Shown in pieces: positions 54,397 to 62,885 of a stretch of DNA of 64,000 nucleotides (within the stretch, counting starts at the first letter, position 1; every line of letters starts with the position of its first letter). Position numbers and translations under genes: made by a program. Origin of the DNA: Mycobacterium lacus (lineage in GTDB: Bacteria; Actinomycetota; Actinomycetes; Mycobacteriales; Mycobacteriaceae); assembly GCF_010731535.1 (NCBI RefSeq), contig NZ_AP022581.1, positions 3,977,952 to 4,041,951 of the forward strand, written 5' to 3'. The notes below the pieces were generated by a model. It did not search any database. It worked only from the letters and a program-made list of their open reading frames with translations, and was not told the origin of the DNA.

Positions 54397-55362
54397 ATGA
54401 CCCCGGCTCAACTTCGGGCCTATTCGGCGGTGGTGCGGTTGGGCTCGGTGCGAGCGGCCGCCGCGGAATTGGGCCTTTCCGACGCCGGGGTCTCGATGCA
54501 TATCGCCGCGCTGCGCAAGGAGCTCGACGACGCGTTGTTCACCAGGACCGGCGCCGGGCTGGCGTTCACGCCCGGCGGGCTGCGGCTGGCCAGCCGCGCC
54601 GTGGAAATCCTGGGCCTGCAACAGCAAACGGCGATCGAGGTCACCGAGGCCGCCCACGGGCGTCGGCTGTTGCGCATCGCCGCGTCGTCCACCTTCGCCG
54701 AACACGCCGCGCCGGGCCTGATCGAGCTCTTCTCGTCCCGGGCCGACGATCTGTCCGTCGAGTTGAGCGTGCATCCCACGAGCCGATTTCGCGACCTGAT
54801 CTGCGCGCGAGCAGTCGATATCGCGATCGGTCCGGCCAGTGAGAGCTCGATCGGTTCCGACAGCTCGCTGTTCATACGGCCCTTCCTGAAGTATCAGATC
54901 ATCACCGTTGTGGCGCCGAGTAGCCCCTTGGCCGTGGGCATTCCGACGCCCGCGCTGTTGCGTCACCAACAGTGGATGCTCGGCCCGTCGGCCGGCAGTG
55001 CGGGCGGTGAGATCTCAACCATGTTGCGCGCCTTGGCAATTCCGGAGTCGCAACAACGAATCTTCCAGAGCGACGCCGCCGCGCTGGAGGAGGTCCAGCG
55101 CGTCGGCGGTGCCGCGCTGACCATCGGCTTCGCAGTCGCCAAGGATCTGGCCGACGGGCGATTGGTGCACGTGACCGGCCCGGGCCTCGATAAGGCGGGC
55201 GAGTGGTGCGCGACGACATTGGCGCCGTCGGCCCGCCAACCAGCCGTGTCCGAACTGGTTCGCTTCATCACCACGCCGCGATGCATCCAGGCGATGATCC
55301 GGGGCAGCGGGGTCGGCGTGACGAGGTTCCGGCCCAAGGTCCACGTCACGCTCTGGAGTTAG
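54397..55362 (+). CDS. LysR-family transcription regulator
   Basis: A 321-residue LysR regulator. The winged-helix N-terminus is visible as T-P-A-Q-L-R-A-Y-S-A-V-V-R-L-G-S-V-R-A-A-A-A-E-L (helices 1-2, quoted in two parts in order) and D-A-G-V-S-M-H-I-A-A-L-R-K-E-L recognition helix, then a periplasmic-binding-protein-like effector domain. It is divergent from the second XdhC gene and is likely the regulator of the CO dehydrogenase cluster. The effector is unknown. Confidence 0.9.
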   Translation: MTPAQLRAYSAVVRLGSVRAAAAELGLSDAGVSMHIAALRKELDDALFTRTGAGLAFTPGGLRLASRAVEILGLQQQTAIEVTEAAHGRRLLRIAASSTFAEHAAPGLIELFSSRADDLSVELSVHPTSRFRDLICARAVDIAIGPASESSIGSDSSLFIRPFLKYQIITVVAPSSPLAVGIPTPALLRHQQWMLGPSAGSAGGEISTMLRALAIPESQQRIFQSDAAALEEVQRVGGAALTIGFAVAKDLADGRLVHVTGPGLDKAGEWCATTLAPSARQPAVSELVRFITTPRCIQAMIRGSGVGVTRFRPKVHVTLWS

Positions 55363-55379
55363 CGATACGCTCTACCCCC

Positions 55380-55595
55380 ATGAGCGTCTACAAGGTGATC
55401 GACATCATCGGGACCAGCCCCACGTCGTGGGAGCACGCCGCGTCGGAGGCGGTGGAGCGGGCGCGGGCAAGCGTCGACGACATCCGCGTCGCCCGGGTCA
55501 TCGAGCAGGACATGGCGGTGGACGCCTCCGGCAAGATCACCTTCCGCATCAAGCTCGAGGTCTCGTTCAAGATGAGGCCGCCGCAACCGCGCTGA
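55380..55595 (+). CDS. dodecin (annotated SecE2 in M. tuberculosis)
   Basis: A 71-residue dodecin: S-V-Y-K-V-I-D-I-I-G-T-S-P-T-S-W, E-A-V-E-R-A-R-A-S-V-D-D-I-R-V, and K-I-T-F-R-I-K-L-E-V-S-F-K. It forms a dodecamer that stores flavins or CoA-linked ligands, and is not a true SecE. The Trp is the flavin-stacking residue. The start ATG 55380 is 17 bp downstream of the LysR gene. Confidence 0.93.
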   Translation: MSVYKVIDIIGTSPTSWEHAASEAVERARASVDDIRVARVIEQDMAVDASGKITFRIKLEVSFKMRPPQPR

Positions 55596-55700
55596 CTGCT
55601 GACGAGACGCGTCGACCCGTCGAGCCTGCGTACAGGGCGGAAAATTCGGCCAACTTCCCGCCGTCACCGCAGGCTCGAAGCCGTCGGCGCACACTCGATT
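55596..55700. other. non-coding gap
   Basis: About 105 bases between the dodecin stop and the end of the SpoU gene on the other strand, with no gene and no clear hairpin like those found at other convergent ends of the window. Confidence 0.4.
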
Positions 55701-56345
55701 TCACCAGGCGCGCGAAATGTCCCCGTGCTGCCGGATCCAGGCATGCATCGCGATCCCGGCGGCGACGCCGGCGTTGATGCTGCGCGTCGAGCCGAACTGG
55801 GCGATCGACACCGTGATGGCCGCACCCGCGCGGGCGTCGTCGGTGATCCCCGGACCCTCTTGACCGAACACCAACAGGCAATCCCGCGGCAGCGCGGTCT
55901 GCTCCAGCCGCGCCGCCCCGGGGACGTTGTCCACCGCGACCACGGTCAAGCCGGCGCCCGCCGCGAAATCCAGCAGCGCCGCGGTGCTGTCGTGATGGCG
56001 CAATCGCTGGTAGCGGTCGGTGACCATGGCGCCGCGGCGGTTCCAGCGCCGACGGCCGACGATGTGCACGGTGTCGACGGCGAACGCGTTGGCGGTGCGC
56101 ACCACGGAGCCGATGTTGGCGTCGTGGCCGAAGTTCTCGATCGCCACGTGGAGCCGATGCCGGCGCCTGTCGATGTCGGCGATGATCGCCTCCCGGGTCC
56201 AGTACCGGTAGGCGTCGACGACGTTGCGAGTATCACCGTCGCGCAACAGGATTGGGTCATACCGGGGGTCGTCCGGAGGCTCGCCTTCCCAGGGCCCGAC
56301 GCCTCCGGTCGATGTCCCCCACTCGGTAGGCCCGGGTTCGTTCAT
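55701..56345 (-). CDS. SpoU-family RNA 2'-O-methyltransferase
   Basis: A 214-residue SPOUT methyltransferase. The three knot motifs are clear: N-F-G-H-D-A-N-I-G-S-V-V-R-T-A-N, V-F-G-Q-E-G-P-G-I and S-I-A-Q-F-G-S-T-R-S-I-N-A-G-V. It methylates a tRNA or rRNA ribose; the target cannot be told. ATG 56345 overlaps the stop of the lipoprotein gene by four bases; the open frame is longer upstream inside the neighbour. Confidence 0.9.
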   Translation of the reverse strand: MNEPGPTEWGTSTGGVGPWEGEPPDDPRYDPILLRDGDTRNVVDAYRYWTREAIIADIDRRRHRLHVAIENFGHDANIGSVVRTANAFAVDTVHIVGRRRWNRRGAMVTDRYQRLRHHDSTAALLDFAAGAGLTVVAVDNVPGAARLEQTALPRDCLLVFGQEGPGITDDARAGAAITVSIAQFGSTRSINAGVAAGIAMHAWIRQHGDISRAW

Positions 56346-57235
56346 CGCGCCGTCCACACCGCCGCGTGGGTGCCCGCGATCGCCACCGTCGCGTACAGCA
56401 CCGCCTCGTTGATCTCCCCCTGGGTGCACAGCGACGCGTTGACGCGCACCGCGTCCAACGACGCATCAGGCAGGATCAGCACCGACGACCCGTAGGCACT
56501 GCAGGCCGGGCTGAGTCCGCGGCCCGGCAACGTCGGCGCCGCCAGCAGCATCATCGGCCCACCGCGGGCGGCCGAATCGTCGTGATACCGGGCCGCGAGG
56601 GCGTCGGCTTCCAACCCCAGCAGCATATAACCGTCGCCGGTGAACGCGGCCGGATCACCGAGCTGTGCCTTGGTCAACGGCGTACCGTCGGCGCGCCAGG
56701 CTGACACGCTGGTGGTCTTGATTACCACGCCGGTGTCGCTTCCGTTGGTCGGCAACATCCCCACGGGAAACGCGGCCGGATAGGCCGCCGACGTAGCCGG
56801 GATCCGATCGCGCGGCGAGTAGGTGTACACGCCGCGCACCGCGCTTCGGTCCTTCAGCGGGCCCAGACACACCGTGCCGGTGAGCCGGTCGTGCGGCGCC
56901 GACAGCGGCGAATCGATGCCGCGCACACGGACGATCGCGTCGTCGCAGCTTCCGAGCCCGGGGGACTCCATCGGATGGGCCAGCGCGCCGTAGAGGCCGA
57001 ACCGGATGTCCTCGGGCTTGGCGTGTGGCGCGTGCGGGTCCGTCGCGGAGGCATCAACGTCGATCAGCACATAGTCGCCATTCCACCGCAGATTCGACAC
57101 CGCCATGTTCCAGCCCAGCACCACCACCGATTCGCCGGCCCGGGCGCTCCGGGCGCCATAGATGTGACTTGGTTTCGAACCGGAGCAGGCCACCAGGCAG
57201 GACAAAGCGACGGCCAACGCAGGGACAACTCGCAC
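56342..57235 (-). CDS. lipoprotein (Rv0381c-like), unknown function
   Basis: A 297-residue lipoprotein from GTG 57235: a hydrophobic signal R-V-V-P-A-L-A-V-A-L-S-C-L-V-A-C (Cys17 lipidated), then a mixed domain with W-N-M-A-V-S-N-L-R-W, cysteines in S-C-D-D, V-C-L-G, A-C-S-A and L-C-T-Q, and a C-terminal V-L-Y-A-T-V-A-I-A-G segment. The gene begins 10 bp after the pyrE stop and continues into the SpoU gene. Function is unknown. Confidence 0.8.
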   Translation of the reverse strand: MRVVPALAVALSCLVACSGSKPSHIYGARSARAGESVVVLGWNMAVSNLRWNGDYVLIDVDASATDPHAPHAKPEDIRFGLYGALAHPMESPGLGSCDDAIVRVRGIDSPLSAPHDRLTGTVCLGPLKDRSAVRGVYTYSPRDRIPATSAAYPAAFPVGMLPTNGSDTGVVIKTTSVSAWRADGTPLTKAQLGDPAAFTGDGYMLLGLEADALAARYHDDSAARGGPMMLLAAPTLPGRGLSPACSAYGSSVLILPDASLDAVRVNASLCTQGEINEAVLYATVAIAGTHAAVWTAR

Positions 57236-57245
57236 AGCCGGCGGC

Positions 57246-57884
57246 CTAGCCCAGCCCCAGGTCGGTAAGCCCCAGCACGCTGCGGTACGGCAGTCCCTCG
57301 GCTTCGATGGCTTCCGCGGCGCCGGTAGCGCGGTCCACCACGGTGGCCACACCGACCACGTCGCCACCGGCATCCTGGACGGCGCGGACGGCCGTCAACG
57401 CCGAGGCGCCCGTGGTGCTGGTGTCCTCCACCACCAGCACCCGCCGGCCGGAGACCTCGGACCCTTCGATAAGTCGTTGCATCCCATGGGTTTTCACCGA
57501 TTTTCGGACCACGAACGCGTCGATCGGACGGCCGGGCGCGTGCATGATGGCGCATGCGACCGGATCCGCGCCCAGGGTCAGGCCGCCGACGAGCGAGTAC
57601 TCCCAGTCGGCGGTGAGTTCACGCATCAGCCGGCCGATCAGGGCCGAGGCCCGGTGGTGCAGGGTGGCGCGGCGCAGGTCGACGTAATAGTCGGCCTGTC
57701 TGCCAGACGACAGCGTGACTCGCCCGTGCACCACCGACAGCCGACGCACCAGCTCCGCCAACTCGCCACGCTCAAGTCCGATTTGCCCACCTCGCCCCCT
57801 CGCCGCTCCGCGGCTGGGGGTACCCCCACCTCGCGCCGCGATGCGGCGCGCATCGTCGCCACGCTCAAGTCCGGCCACGGCCAC
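57246..57884 (-). CDS. pyrE: PyrE, orotate phosphoribosyltransferase, N-terminal repeat insertion
   Basis: PyrE makes OMP from orotate and PRPP. From L-A-E-L-V-R-R-L-S-V-V-H-G the sequence is standard, with Y-Y-V-D-L-R-R-A-T-L, S-V-K-T-H-G-M-Q-R and V-L-V-V-E-D-T-S-T-T-G-A-S-A. The 212-residue form has 31 extra residues near the N-terminus: the sequence G-L-E-R-G is repeated, once after M-A-V-A and again before E-L-A-E-L, with a G/R-rich stretch between. This corresponds to a 93-bp in-frame insertion with 18-bp direct repeats. GTG 57884 lies within the SDR gene end (20-bp overlap). Confidence 0.93.
   Translation of the reverse strand: MAVAGLERGDDARRIAARGGGTPSRGAARGRGGQIGLERGELAELVRRLSVVHGRVTLSSGRQADYYVDLRRATLHHRASALIGRLMRELTADWEYSLVGGLTLGADPVACAIMHAPGRPIDAFVVRKSVKTHGMQRLIEGSEVSGRRVLVVEDTSTTGASALTAVRAVQDAGGDVVGVATVVDRATGAAEAIEAEGLPYRSVLGLTDLGLG
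57763..57873. repeat. GC-rich repeat insertion with 18-bp direct repeats (family A)
   Basis: TCGCCACGCTCAAGTCCG occurs at 57763-57780 and again at 57856-57873, 93 bp apart. Between them is a palindromic element (GCTCCGCGGCTGGGGGTACC and GCGCCGCGATGCGGCGCGC) that ends GCATCGTCGCC like the one at thiE. The direct repeats look like a target-site duplication or a tandem duplication of 18 bp. The right copy contains the SDR stop codon and pyrE codons 6-11. Confidence 0.85.
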
Positions 57885-58638
57885 CGCCGACCCGCCTGGT
57901 AGCGGCGCGCAGCAGGCGCCGCGGAATCACCCGCCCGACGCTGACCAGCGCCTTGTACCGCATGCCCGGGACGCTGATCACCTTGCCGGCGGCGATATCG
58001 GCGAGGCTTTCGCGGACCACGTCGTCGACCTCGAGCCACACGAACGACGGCAGCTTGGTCATGTCGATGCCCGCCCGCGCGTGAAACTCGGTGTGCACGA
58101 AGCCCGGACAGACGGCGTGCACGCCGACGCCGGTGCCCTGCAAACCGCCGGCCAGGCCCTCGGTGAACGAGATCACCCAGGCCTTGGATGCCGAATAGGT
58201 CGACCCCCTTCCGGGCAGCAGCCCCGCGACGCTGGCGATGTTGATGACGGTCCCAGCGCCGGCGTCGAGCATGGCCGGCAGCGCGGCCCGGGTCAGGTGC
58301 AGCACCGCGGTCACGTTGACGTCGAGCTGCGCCTGCAGCAGGGCTGGATCGGCCGTCCAGAATTCGCCGGATACGCCGAAGCCGGCGTTGTTCACCAACA
58401 CCCGAACCCCCGCGGCGAGTCGGGCGGTGACCTTCTCGCGGTCGACGGGCTCGGCCAGGTCGGCGGGCAGGATCTCGATGTTGCCGGCGTCGCCGCCCAG
58501 TTCCGTGGCCAATCGCTTCAACCGGTCGACGTCGCGGGCGACCAGAACCAGGTCATAGCCGTCGCGCGCGTAGTGTCGCGCGTAGCCCGCGCCGATCCCG
58601 GACGTGGGTCCGGTGATCAGGGCGACGGGGCGAGGCAT
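57865..58638 (-). CDS. short-chain dehydrogenase/reductase
   Basis: A 257-residue classical SDR with the cofactor motif T-G-P-T-S-G-I-G-A-G-Y-A near the start, N-N-A-G-F-G, N-I-A-S-V-A-G and the catalytic Y-S-A-S-K. The R-D-V-D-R-L segment suggests NADP preference. Substrate unknown. Its end overlaps the start of pyrE by 20 bp. This gene is not one I recall between pyrE and ttfA in H37Rv. Confidence 0.88.
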   Translation of the reverse strand: MPRPVALITGPTSGIGAGYARHYARDGYDLVLVARDVDRLKRLATELGGDAGNIEILPADLAEPVDREKVTARLAAGVRVLVNNAGFGVSGEFWTADPALLQAQLDVNVTAVLHLTRAALPAMLDAGAGTVINIASVAGLLPGRGSTYSASKAWVISFTEGLAGGLQGTGVGVHAVCPGFVHTEFHARAGIDMTKLPSFVWLEVDDVVRESLADIAAGKVISVPGMRYKALVSVGRVIPRRLLRAATRRVGGGRGRT

Positions 58639-58660
58639 GTGCGACAGCGTAGTGCTCAGC

Positions 58661-58722
58661 GCGAGCAGACGCAGAATCGCCCATTTCGACCGCGAAATGG
58701 GCGAGTCTGCGTCTGCTCGTCG
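58661..58722. terminator. 62-bp hairpin 3' of ttfA
   Basis: Arms GAGCAGACGCAGAATCGCCC and GGGCGAGTCTGCGTCTGCTC form a long imperfect stem with CATTTCGACCGCGAAATG in the loop (itself paired). Same family as those at 42353 and 60189. Located between ttfA stop and SDR start on one strand, so it probably ends the ttfA transcript. Confidence 0.75.
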
Positions 58723-59589
58723 TCAGCGCTGGAGATGCGGCGCCTGGTTGCCGTTGCGTCCCGGCGGCGGGCGTCGACCGGGGTCCGGACGCCCGTCGTC
58801 ACGGCGCACCGGCTCCTCGCGGCGCACCGGCTCCGGCCGCGCCCCGCGGCCCGCATCACCCAATAGCCCGGCCACATCCTGCTGGGCGCGCCTGGGTGGC
58901 AACTCCGCTCGCCCGGCCGGCGCCAACGGACGGCTCGGCGCGACATTGCGCCGCTCCCCCGTTTCCTGAGCGGTCTCGGCGGGCAGCGGCGGCAATACCC
59001 GCAGCAGGTCGTTGAATTGGCGCACAGTGCGAAGGCCCTCGTCCCATTGGGCGCGAGTGCTGGCGATCGGCATGCTGACCAGCGTCCAGTTCTGCTCGTT
59101 CCACATGATCTCGGCGCAGTCCGGTGCGGTGTGGGCGAAGGTGACCATGCGCCGGTCGCAGGCCCGCCGGGCCGCGTCCAGGTTGGTGGAGTACACCATG
59201 CGCGGCCCGATCGCACCCAGCAGCCAAATGTCGCTCTCCCGTGGCTCTTTCAGGCCCTTGAGCCGCAGGTCGACCACGACGTTGGTGCCCACCTTGCGGT
59301 GCAGCGCGATCACCGTGGCGACCTCCTCGAGGTCGAAGATGTACACCGCCTCGCCGCGGATCTGACCGAGCACCACGTTGTGGGCGGGGACATCACCCAC
59401 CGTCGACATCACGCCGCGCTTCCAGCGCTTGAGTATGTCGGTCGATTCGCGCTCGTAGTCGAATCCGTGCGAGCGCGCCCACGACTTACGGCGTCTGCTG
59501 CGCCCACGGCGTCGATCGATGTCGACGTACAGCAACACCACCGCACCGACGAAGCACAGCGCGGAGAGCGTGAACCAGAGTGGGACCAT
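58723..59589 (-). CDS. ttfA: TtfA, trehalose monomycolate transport factor
   Basis: TtfA (Rv0383c) is needed with MmpL3 to move trehalose monomycolate to the outer membrane. The 288-residue protein has one N-terminal transmembrane helix (W-F-T-L-S-A-L-C-F-V-G-A-V-V-L-L), a basic cytosolic segment R-R-R-G-R-S-R-R-R-K-S-W, a conserved domain with H-G-F-D-Y-E-R and N-L-D-A-A-R-R-A-C-D, and a disordered Arg/Pro-rich tail. The match is by length, topology and neighbourhood with clpB. Confidence 0.85.
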   Translation of the reverse strand: MVPLWFTLSALCFVGAVVLLYVDIDRRRGRSRRRKSWARSHGFDYERESTDILKRWKRGVMSTVGDVPAHNVVLGQIRGEAVYIFDLEEVATVIALHRKVGTNVVVDLRLKGLKEPRESDIWLLGAIGPRMVYSTNLDAARRACDRRMVTFAHTAPDCAEIMWNEQNWTLVSMPIASTRAQWDEGLRTVRQFNDLLRVLPPLPAETAQETGERRNVAPSRPLAPAGRAELPPRRAQQDVAGLLGDAGRGARPEPVRREEPVRRDDGRPDPGRRPPPGRNGNQAPHLQR

Positions 59590-59726
59590 CGGTGAACAGC
59601 CTATCTGCTGTCGGCCCAGAACCGGGAATGCGACCAGGTCACAAGCGAATCAAGGTTTGCTAAGTCGTAGCGTGGTTCGGTCAGGTGCCGGCCGAGCCCG
59701 GGTTCGCCGGGAACAGGAGTAATGAG

Positions 59727-60167
59727 GTGTCTCTTCCAGACGATTCGCTGCAGATCGACATTCCGGTCCATCTCGATGAGTTAAAGGTCGTGTTCAGCGT
59801 GGCATCGCTCACATTCGAGGGCGACATGCCAGCCGTTCTACTGCACGCGGGACTCATCGCTGACGATGCCGCGGACTGGAGCGCGCAGTCGCGGGTGGTG
59901 GTCGTGTTCCACACGAACGCCGGACACGTGACCCTGGATGACCAGGCATACAACGCGAACCGACACATCGCCACCGGCAATCCGTACCGGCCCGTCGTCG
60001 CGGACCTTATGCAGAAGGGCGTGCAAGTTGAGCTTTGCGGCGTTACCGCCAAGGCCAACGGCTGGGGCAATGCCGACTTGATCCCCGGAATCAAGATCAA
60101 CAGGAATGCCATGGCCAGATTGACCCAGCTCGACCAGCAGGGATACGTCAAGATTTCGGAATCGTAA
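59727..60167 (+). CDS. DsrE-like protein
   Basis: A 146-residue protein with the DsrE/DsrF fold pattern seen in intracellular sulfur relay proteins: L-K-V-V-F-S-V-A-S-L, A-V-L-L-H-A-G, V-V-V-V-F-H-T-N-A-G, and Q-V-E-L-C-G-V-T-A-K-A-N-G with the conserved Cys. The GTG at 59727 is preceded by CAGGAGTAATGAG, with correct spacing; an upstream start is possible but without a ribosome-binding site. Its role is unknown. It is convergent with clpB with a hairpin between. Confidence 0.75.
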   Translation: MSLPDDSLQIDIPVHLDELKVVFSVASLTFEGDMPAVLLHAGLIADDAADWSAQSRVVVVFHTNAGHVTLDDQAYNANRHIATGNPYRPVVADLMQKGVQVELCGVTAKANGWGNADLIPGIKINRNAMARLTQLDQQGYVKISES

Positions 60168-60188
60168 GCGTGTACGCGAGCGGTTTTA

Positions 60189-60251
60189 GGGCGAGCAGAC
60201 GCGAAAACTCCCAATTTCGTGACGAAATGGGGGCTTTCGCGGCTGCTCGCC
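60189..60251. terminator. 62-bp hairpin between DsrE-like gene and clpB
   Basis: GGCGAGCAGACGCGAAAAC pairs with the other arm ending GGCTGCTCGCC, and CATTTCG/CGAAATG-type bases pair in the loop. It is the third copy of the family and sits where two genes converge, immediately past both stops. Confidence 0.75.
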
Positions 60252-60258
60252 GAGGAAC

Positions 60259-62805
60259 CTAGCCCAGGATCAGCGAGTCGCCGTCCGGGCTGACGTTGAC
60301 GGGCACGGTGTCGCCGTCGTGCACCTCGCCGGCAAGCAGCATCTTGGCTAACTGATCGCCGATCGCCTGCTGCACCAGCCGACGCAACGGACGAGCGCCG
60401 TACACCGGGTCGAAGCCGCGGTGCGCCAGCCACTGTTTGGCCGGCAGCGACACCTCGAGCTGCAGCCGCCGCTGTGCGAGCCGCTTGCCCAGCTGCGCGA
60501 GCTGAATGTCGACGATCTGCACCAGCTCTTCGGGGTTGAGGCCCTCGAAGATCAACACGTCGTCCAGGCGGTTGATGAACTCCGGCTTGAACGTCGCGCG
60601 CACCGCGGCCATCACCTGCTCCTCGTTACCTCCCGAACCCAGGTTGGACGTCAGGATCAGGATGGTGTTGCGGAAGTCGACGGTTCGGCCCTGCCCGTCG
60701 GTGAGCCGGCCCTCGTCGAGGACCTGCAGCAGCACGTCGAACACGTCGGGGTGAGCCTTCTCGACCTCGTCGAACAGCACCACGGTGTAGGGTCGGCGGC
60801 GCACCGATTCGGTCAGCTGACCGCCCTGCTCGTAGCCGATGTAACCGGGCGGGGCGCCGATCAGGCGAGCAACCGTGTGCTTCTCGCCGTACTCGCTCAT
60901 GTCGATGCGGACCATGGCGCGTTCGTCGTCGAACAGGAAGTCGGCCAGCGCCTTGGCCAGCTCGGTCTTGCCGACGCCCGTCGGGCCGAGGAACATGAAC
61001 GCGCCGGTCGGCCGGTTGGGGTCGGAAACCCCGGCCCGGCTGCGGCGCACGGCGTCCGACACCGCCTGCACGGCCCGCTTCTGCCCGACGACCCGCTTGC
61101 CCAGCTCGTCTTCCATGCGCAGCAGCTTGGCGGTCTCGCCTTCCAGCAGCCGTCCCGCCGGGATGCCGGTCCACGCCGACACCACGTCGGCAATGTCGTC
61201 CGGCCCGACCTCTTCTTTGAGCATCACCTGCTCACGGGCCTCGGCCTGGGGCAGCGCCGCGGTGAGTTTCTTCTCCACCTCGGGGATGCGCCCATAGCGC
61301 AGCTCGGCGGCCTTGGCCAGGTCGCCGTCGCGCTCGGCCCGCTCCGATTCACCGCGCAGGGTTTCCAGCTGCTCCTTGAGCTCGCGGACGATCTCGATCG
61401 CGTTCTTCTCGTTCTGCCATCTGGCTGTCAGCTCTGCCAGCTCTTCCTTCTTATCGGCCAGCTCCGCGCGCAGCTTCTCCAGCCGCTCCTTGGACGCCTC
61501 GTCTTCCTCCTTGGCCAGCGCCATCTCCTCGATCTCGAGCCGGCGCACCAGCCGCTCGACCTCGTCGATCTCGACGGGCCGCGAGTCGATCTCCATCCTT
61601 AGCCGGCTGGCCGCCTCGTCGACCAGGTCGATGGCCTTGTCCGGCAGGAACCGGGCGGTGATGTAGCGGTCGGATAGCGCCGCCGCGGCAACCAGCGCGG
61701 AGTCGGTGATGCGCACGCCGTGGTGCACCTCGTAGCGATCCTTGAGCCCGCGCAGGATGCCGATGGTGTCCTCCACCGACGGCTCGCCGACGTACACCTG
61801 CTGGAAGCGGCGCTCCAGCGCGGCGTCCTTCTCGACGTGCTTGCGGTACTCGTCGAGCGTGGTCGCGCCGACCAGCCGCAACTCGCCGCGCGCCAGCATC
61901 GGCTTGATCATGTTGCCGGCGTCCATCGCACCCTCACCCGTCGCGCCCGCGCCGACGATGGTGTGCAGCTCGTCGATGAAGGTGATGATCTGCCCGGCCG
62001 AGTTCTTAATGTCGTCGAGCACGGCCTTCAGCCGCTCCTCGAACTCCCCGCGATATTTCGAGCCCGCGACCATCGAACCCATGTCGAGGGCGACGATGGT
62101 CTTGTCGCGCAGGCTTTCCGGGACGTCGCCGTCGACGATGCGCTGGGCCAGACCCTCCACGATCGCGGTCTTGCCGACACCGGGTTCGCCGATGAGCACC
62201 GGGTTGTTCTTGGTGCGACGGGAGAGCACCTGCACGACCCGGCGAATCTCGTTGTCGCGCCCGATGACCGGGTCAAGCTTGCCTTCGCGGGCCTGGGCCG
62301 TCAGGTCGGTGGAGTACTTCTCCAGCGCCTGGTAGGTGGCCTCCGGCTCGGGGCTGGTGACCCGGGCACTGCCGCGCACCTTGACGAAGCCGTCGCGCAG
62401 CGCCTGCGGCGAGGCGCCGTGGCCGGTCAGCAGCTTGGCCACGTCGGAGTCGCCGGTGGCCAAACCCACCATCAGGTGCTCGGTGGAGACGTATTCGTCG
62501 TCCATCTCGGTGGCCAGCTGCTGGGCGGTGGTGATCGCGGCCAGCGATTCGCGGGACAGCTGGGGCTGCGAGCTGGCGCCGCTGGCCTGGGGCAGCCGAT
62601 CCAGCAGGCGCTGCGCCTCGGCGCGGACGGTGGCGGGCTCGACGCCGACGGCCTCCAGCAGCGGTGCGGCGATCCCGTCGTTCTGCGTCAACAACGCCAT
62701 CAGCAGATGAGCGGGCCTGATCTCGGGATTCCCGGCGGCCGAGGCCGCCTGGAGGGCCGACGTGAGGGCCGCCTGCGTCTTGGTGGTGGGGTTGAAAGAG
62801 TCCAC
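60259..62805 (-). CDS. clpB: ClpB, protein disaggregase
   Basis: A Hsp104/ClpB AAA+ disaggregase of 848 residues that works with DnaK to rescue aggregated proteins. Two N-terminal repeats, then AAA-1 with G-E-P-G-V-G-K-T and Walker B, a coiled-coil middle domain (residues 410-530), AAA-2 with G-P-T-G-V-G-K-T, and a C-terminal domain without a ClpP-loop motif. ATG 62805. A HAIR operator lies 60 bp upstream. It is not linked to its chaperone partners. Confidence 0.97.
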   Translation of the reverse strand: MDSFNPTTKTQAALTSALQAASAAGNPEIRPAHLLMALLTQNDGIAAPLLEAVGVEPATVRAEAQRLLDRLPQASGASSQPQLSRESLAAITTAQQLATEMDDEYVSTEHLMVGLATGDSDVAKLLTGHGASPQALRDGFVKVRGSARVTSPEPEATYQALEKYSTDLTAQAREGKLDPVIGRDNEIRRVVQVLSRRTKNNPVLIGEPGVGKTAIVEGLAQRIVDGDVPESLRDKTIVALDMGSMVAGSKYRGEFEERLKAVLDDIKNSAGQIITFIDELHTIVGAGATGEGAMDAGNMIKPMLARGELRLVGATTLDEYRKHVEKDAALERRFQQVYVGEPSVEDTIGILRGLKDRYEVHHGVRITDSALVAAAALSDRYITARFLPDKAIDLVDEAASRLRMEIDSRPVEIDEVERLVRRLEIEEMALAKEEDEASKERLEKLRAELADKKEELAELTARWQNEKNAIEIVRELKEQLETLRGESERAERDGDLAKAAELRYGRIPEVEKKLTAALPQAEAREQVMLKEEVGPDDIADVVSAWTGIPAGRLLEGETAKLLRMEDELGKRVVGQKRAVQAVSDAVRRSRAGVSDPNRPTGAFMFLGPTGVGKTELAKALADFLFDDERAMVRIDMSEYGEKHTVARLIGAPPGYIGYEQGGQLTESVRRRPYTVVLFDEVEKAHPDVFDVLLQVLDEGRLTDGQGRTVDFRNTILILTSNLGSGGNEEQVMAAVRATFKPEFINRLDDVLIFEGLNPEELVQIVDIQLAQLGKRLAQRRLQLEVSLPAKQWLAHRGFDPVYGARPLRRLVQQAIGDQLAKMLLAGEVHDGDTVPVNVSPDGDSLILG

Positions 62806-62857
62806 GACAGCTCCGTTCGGGGTGCGTCTAAAAAATGCTTGTCGGGTTCTTCAACGC

Positions 62858-62885
62858 CGTCAATGTTGAGTCTGTTCCGCTCAAG
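62858..62885 (-). promoter_or_regulatory. HspR-binding HAIR element upstream of clpB
   Basis: On the minus strand CTTGAGC-N7-ACTCAAC (62865-62885) matches the HAIR consensus CTTGAGT-N7-ACTCAAG with two mismatches. A TTGACG -35-like hexamer (62858-62863) is adjacent. HspR with DnaK as co-repressor regulates the dnaK operon and clpB of mycobacteria through this site. Confidence 0.8.

Noticed and set aside
55380..55595. annotation as a SecE translocase subunit
   Set aside because: The sequence is a dodecin with the flavin-stacking Trp and no membrane helix.
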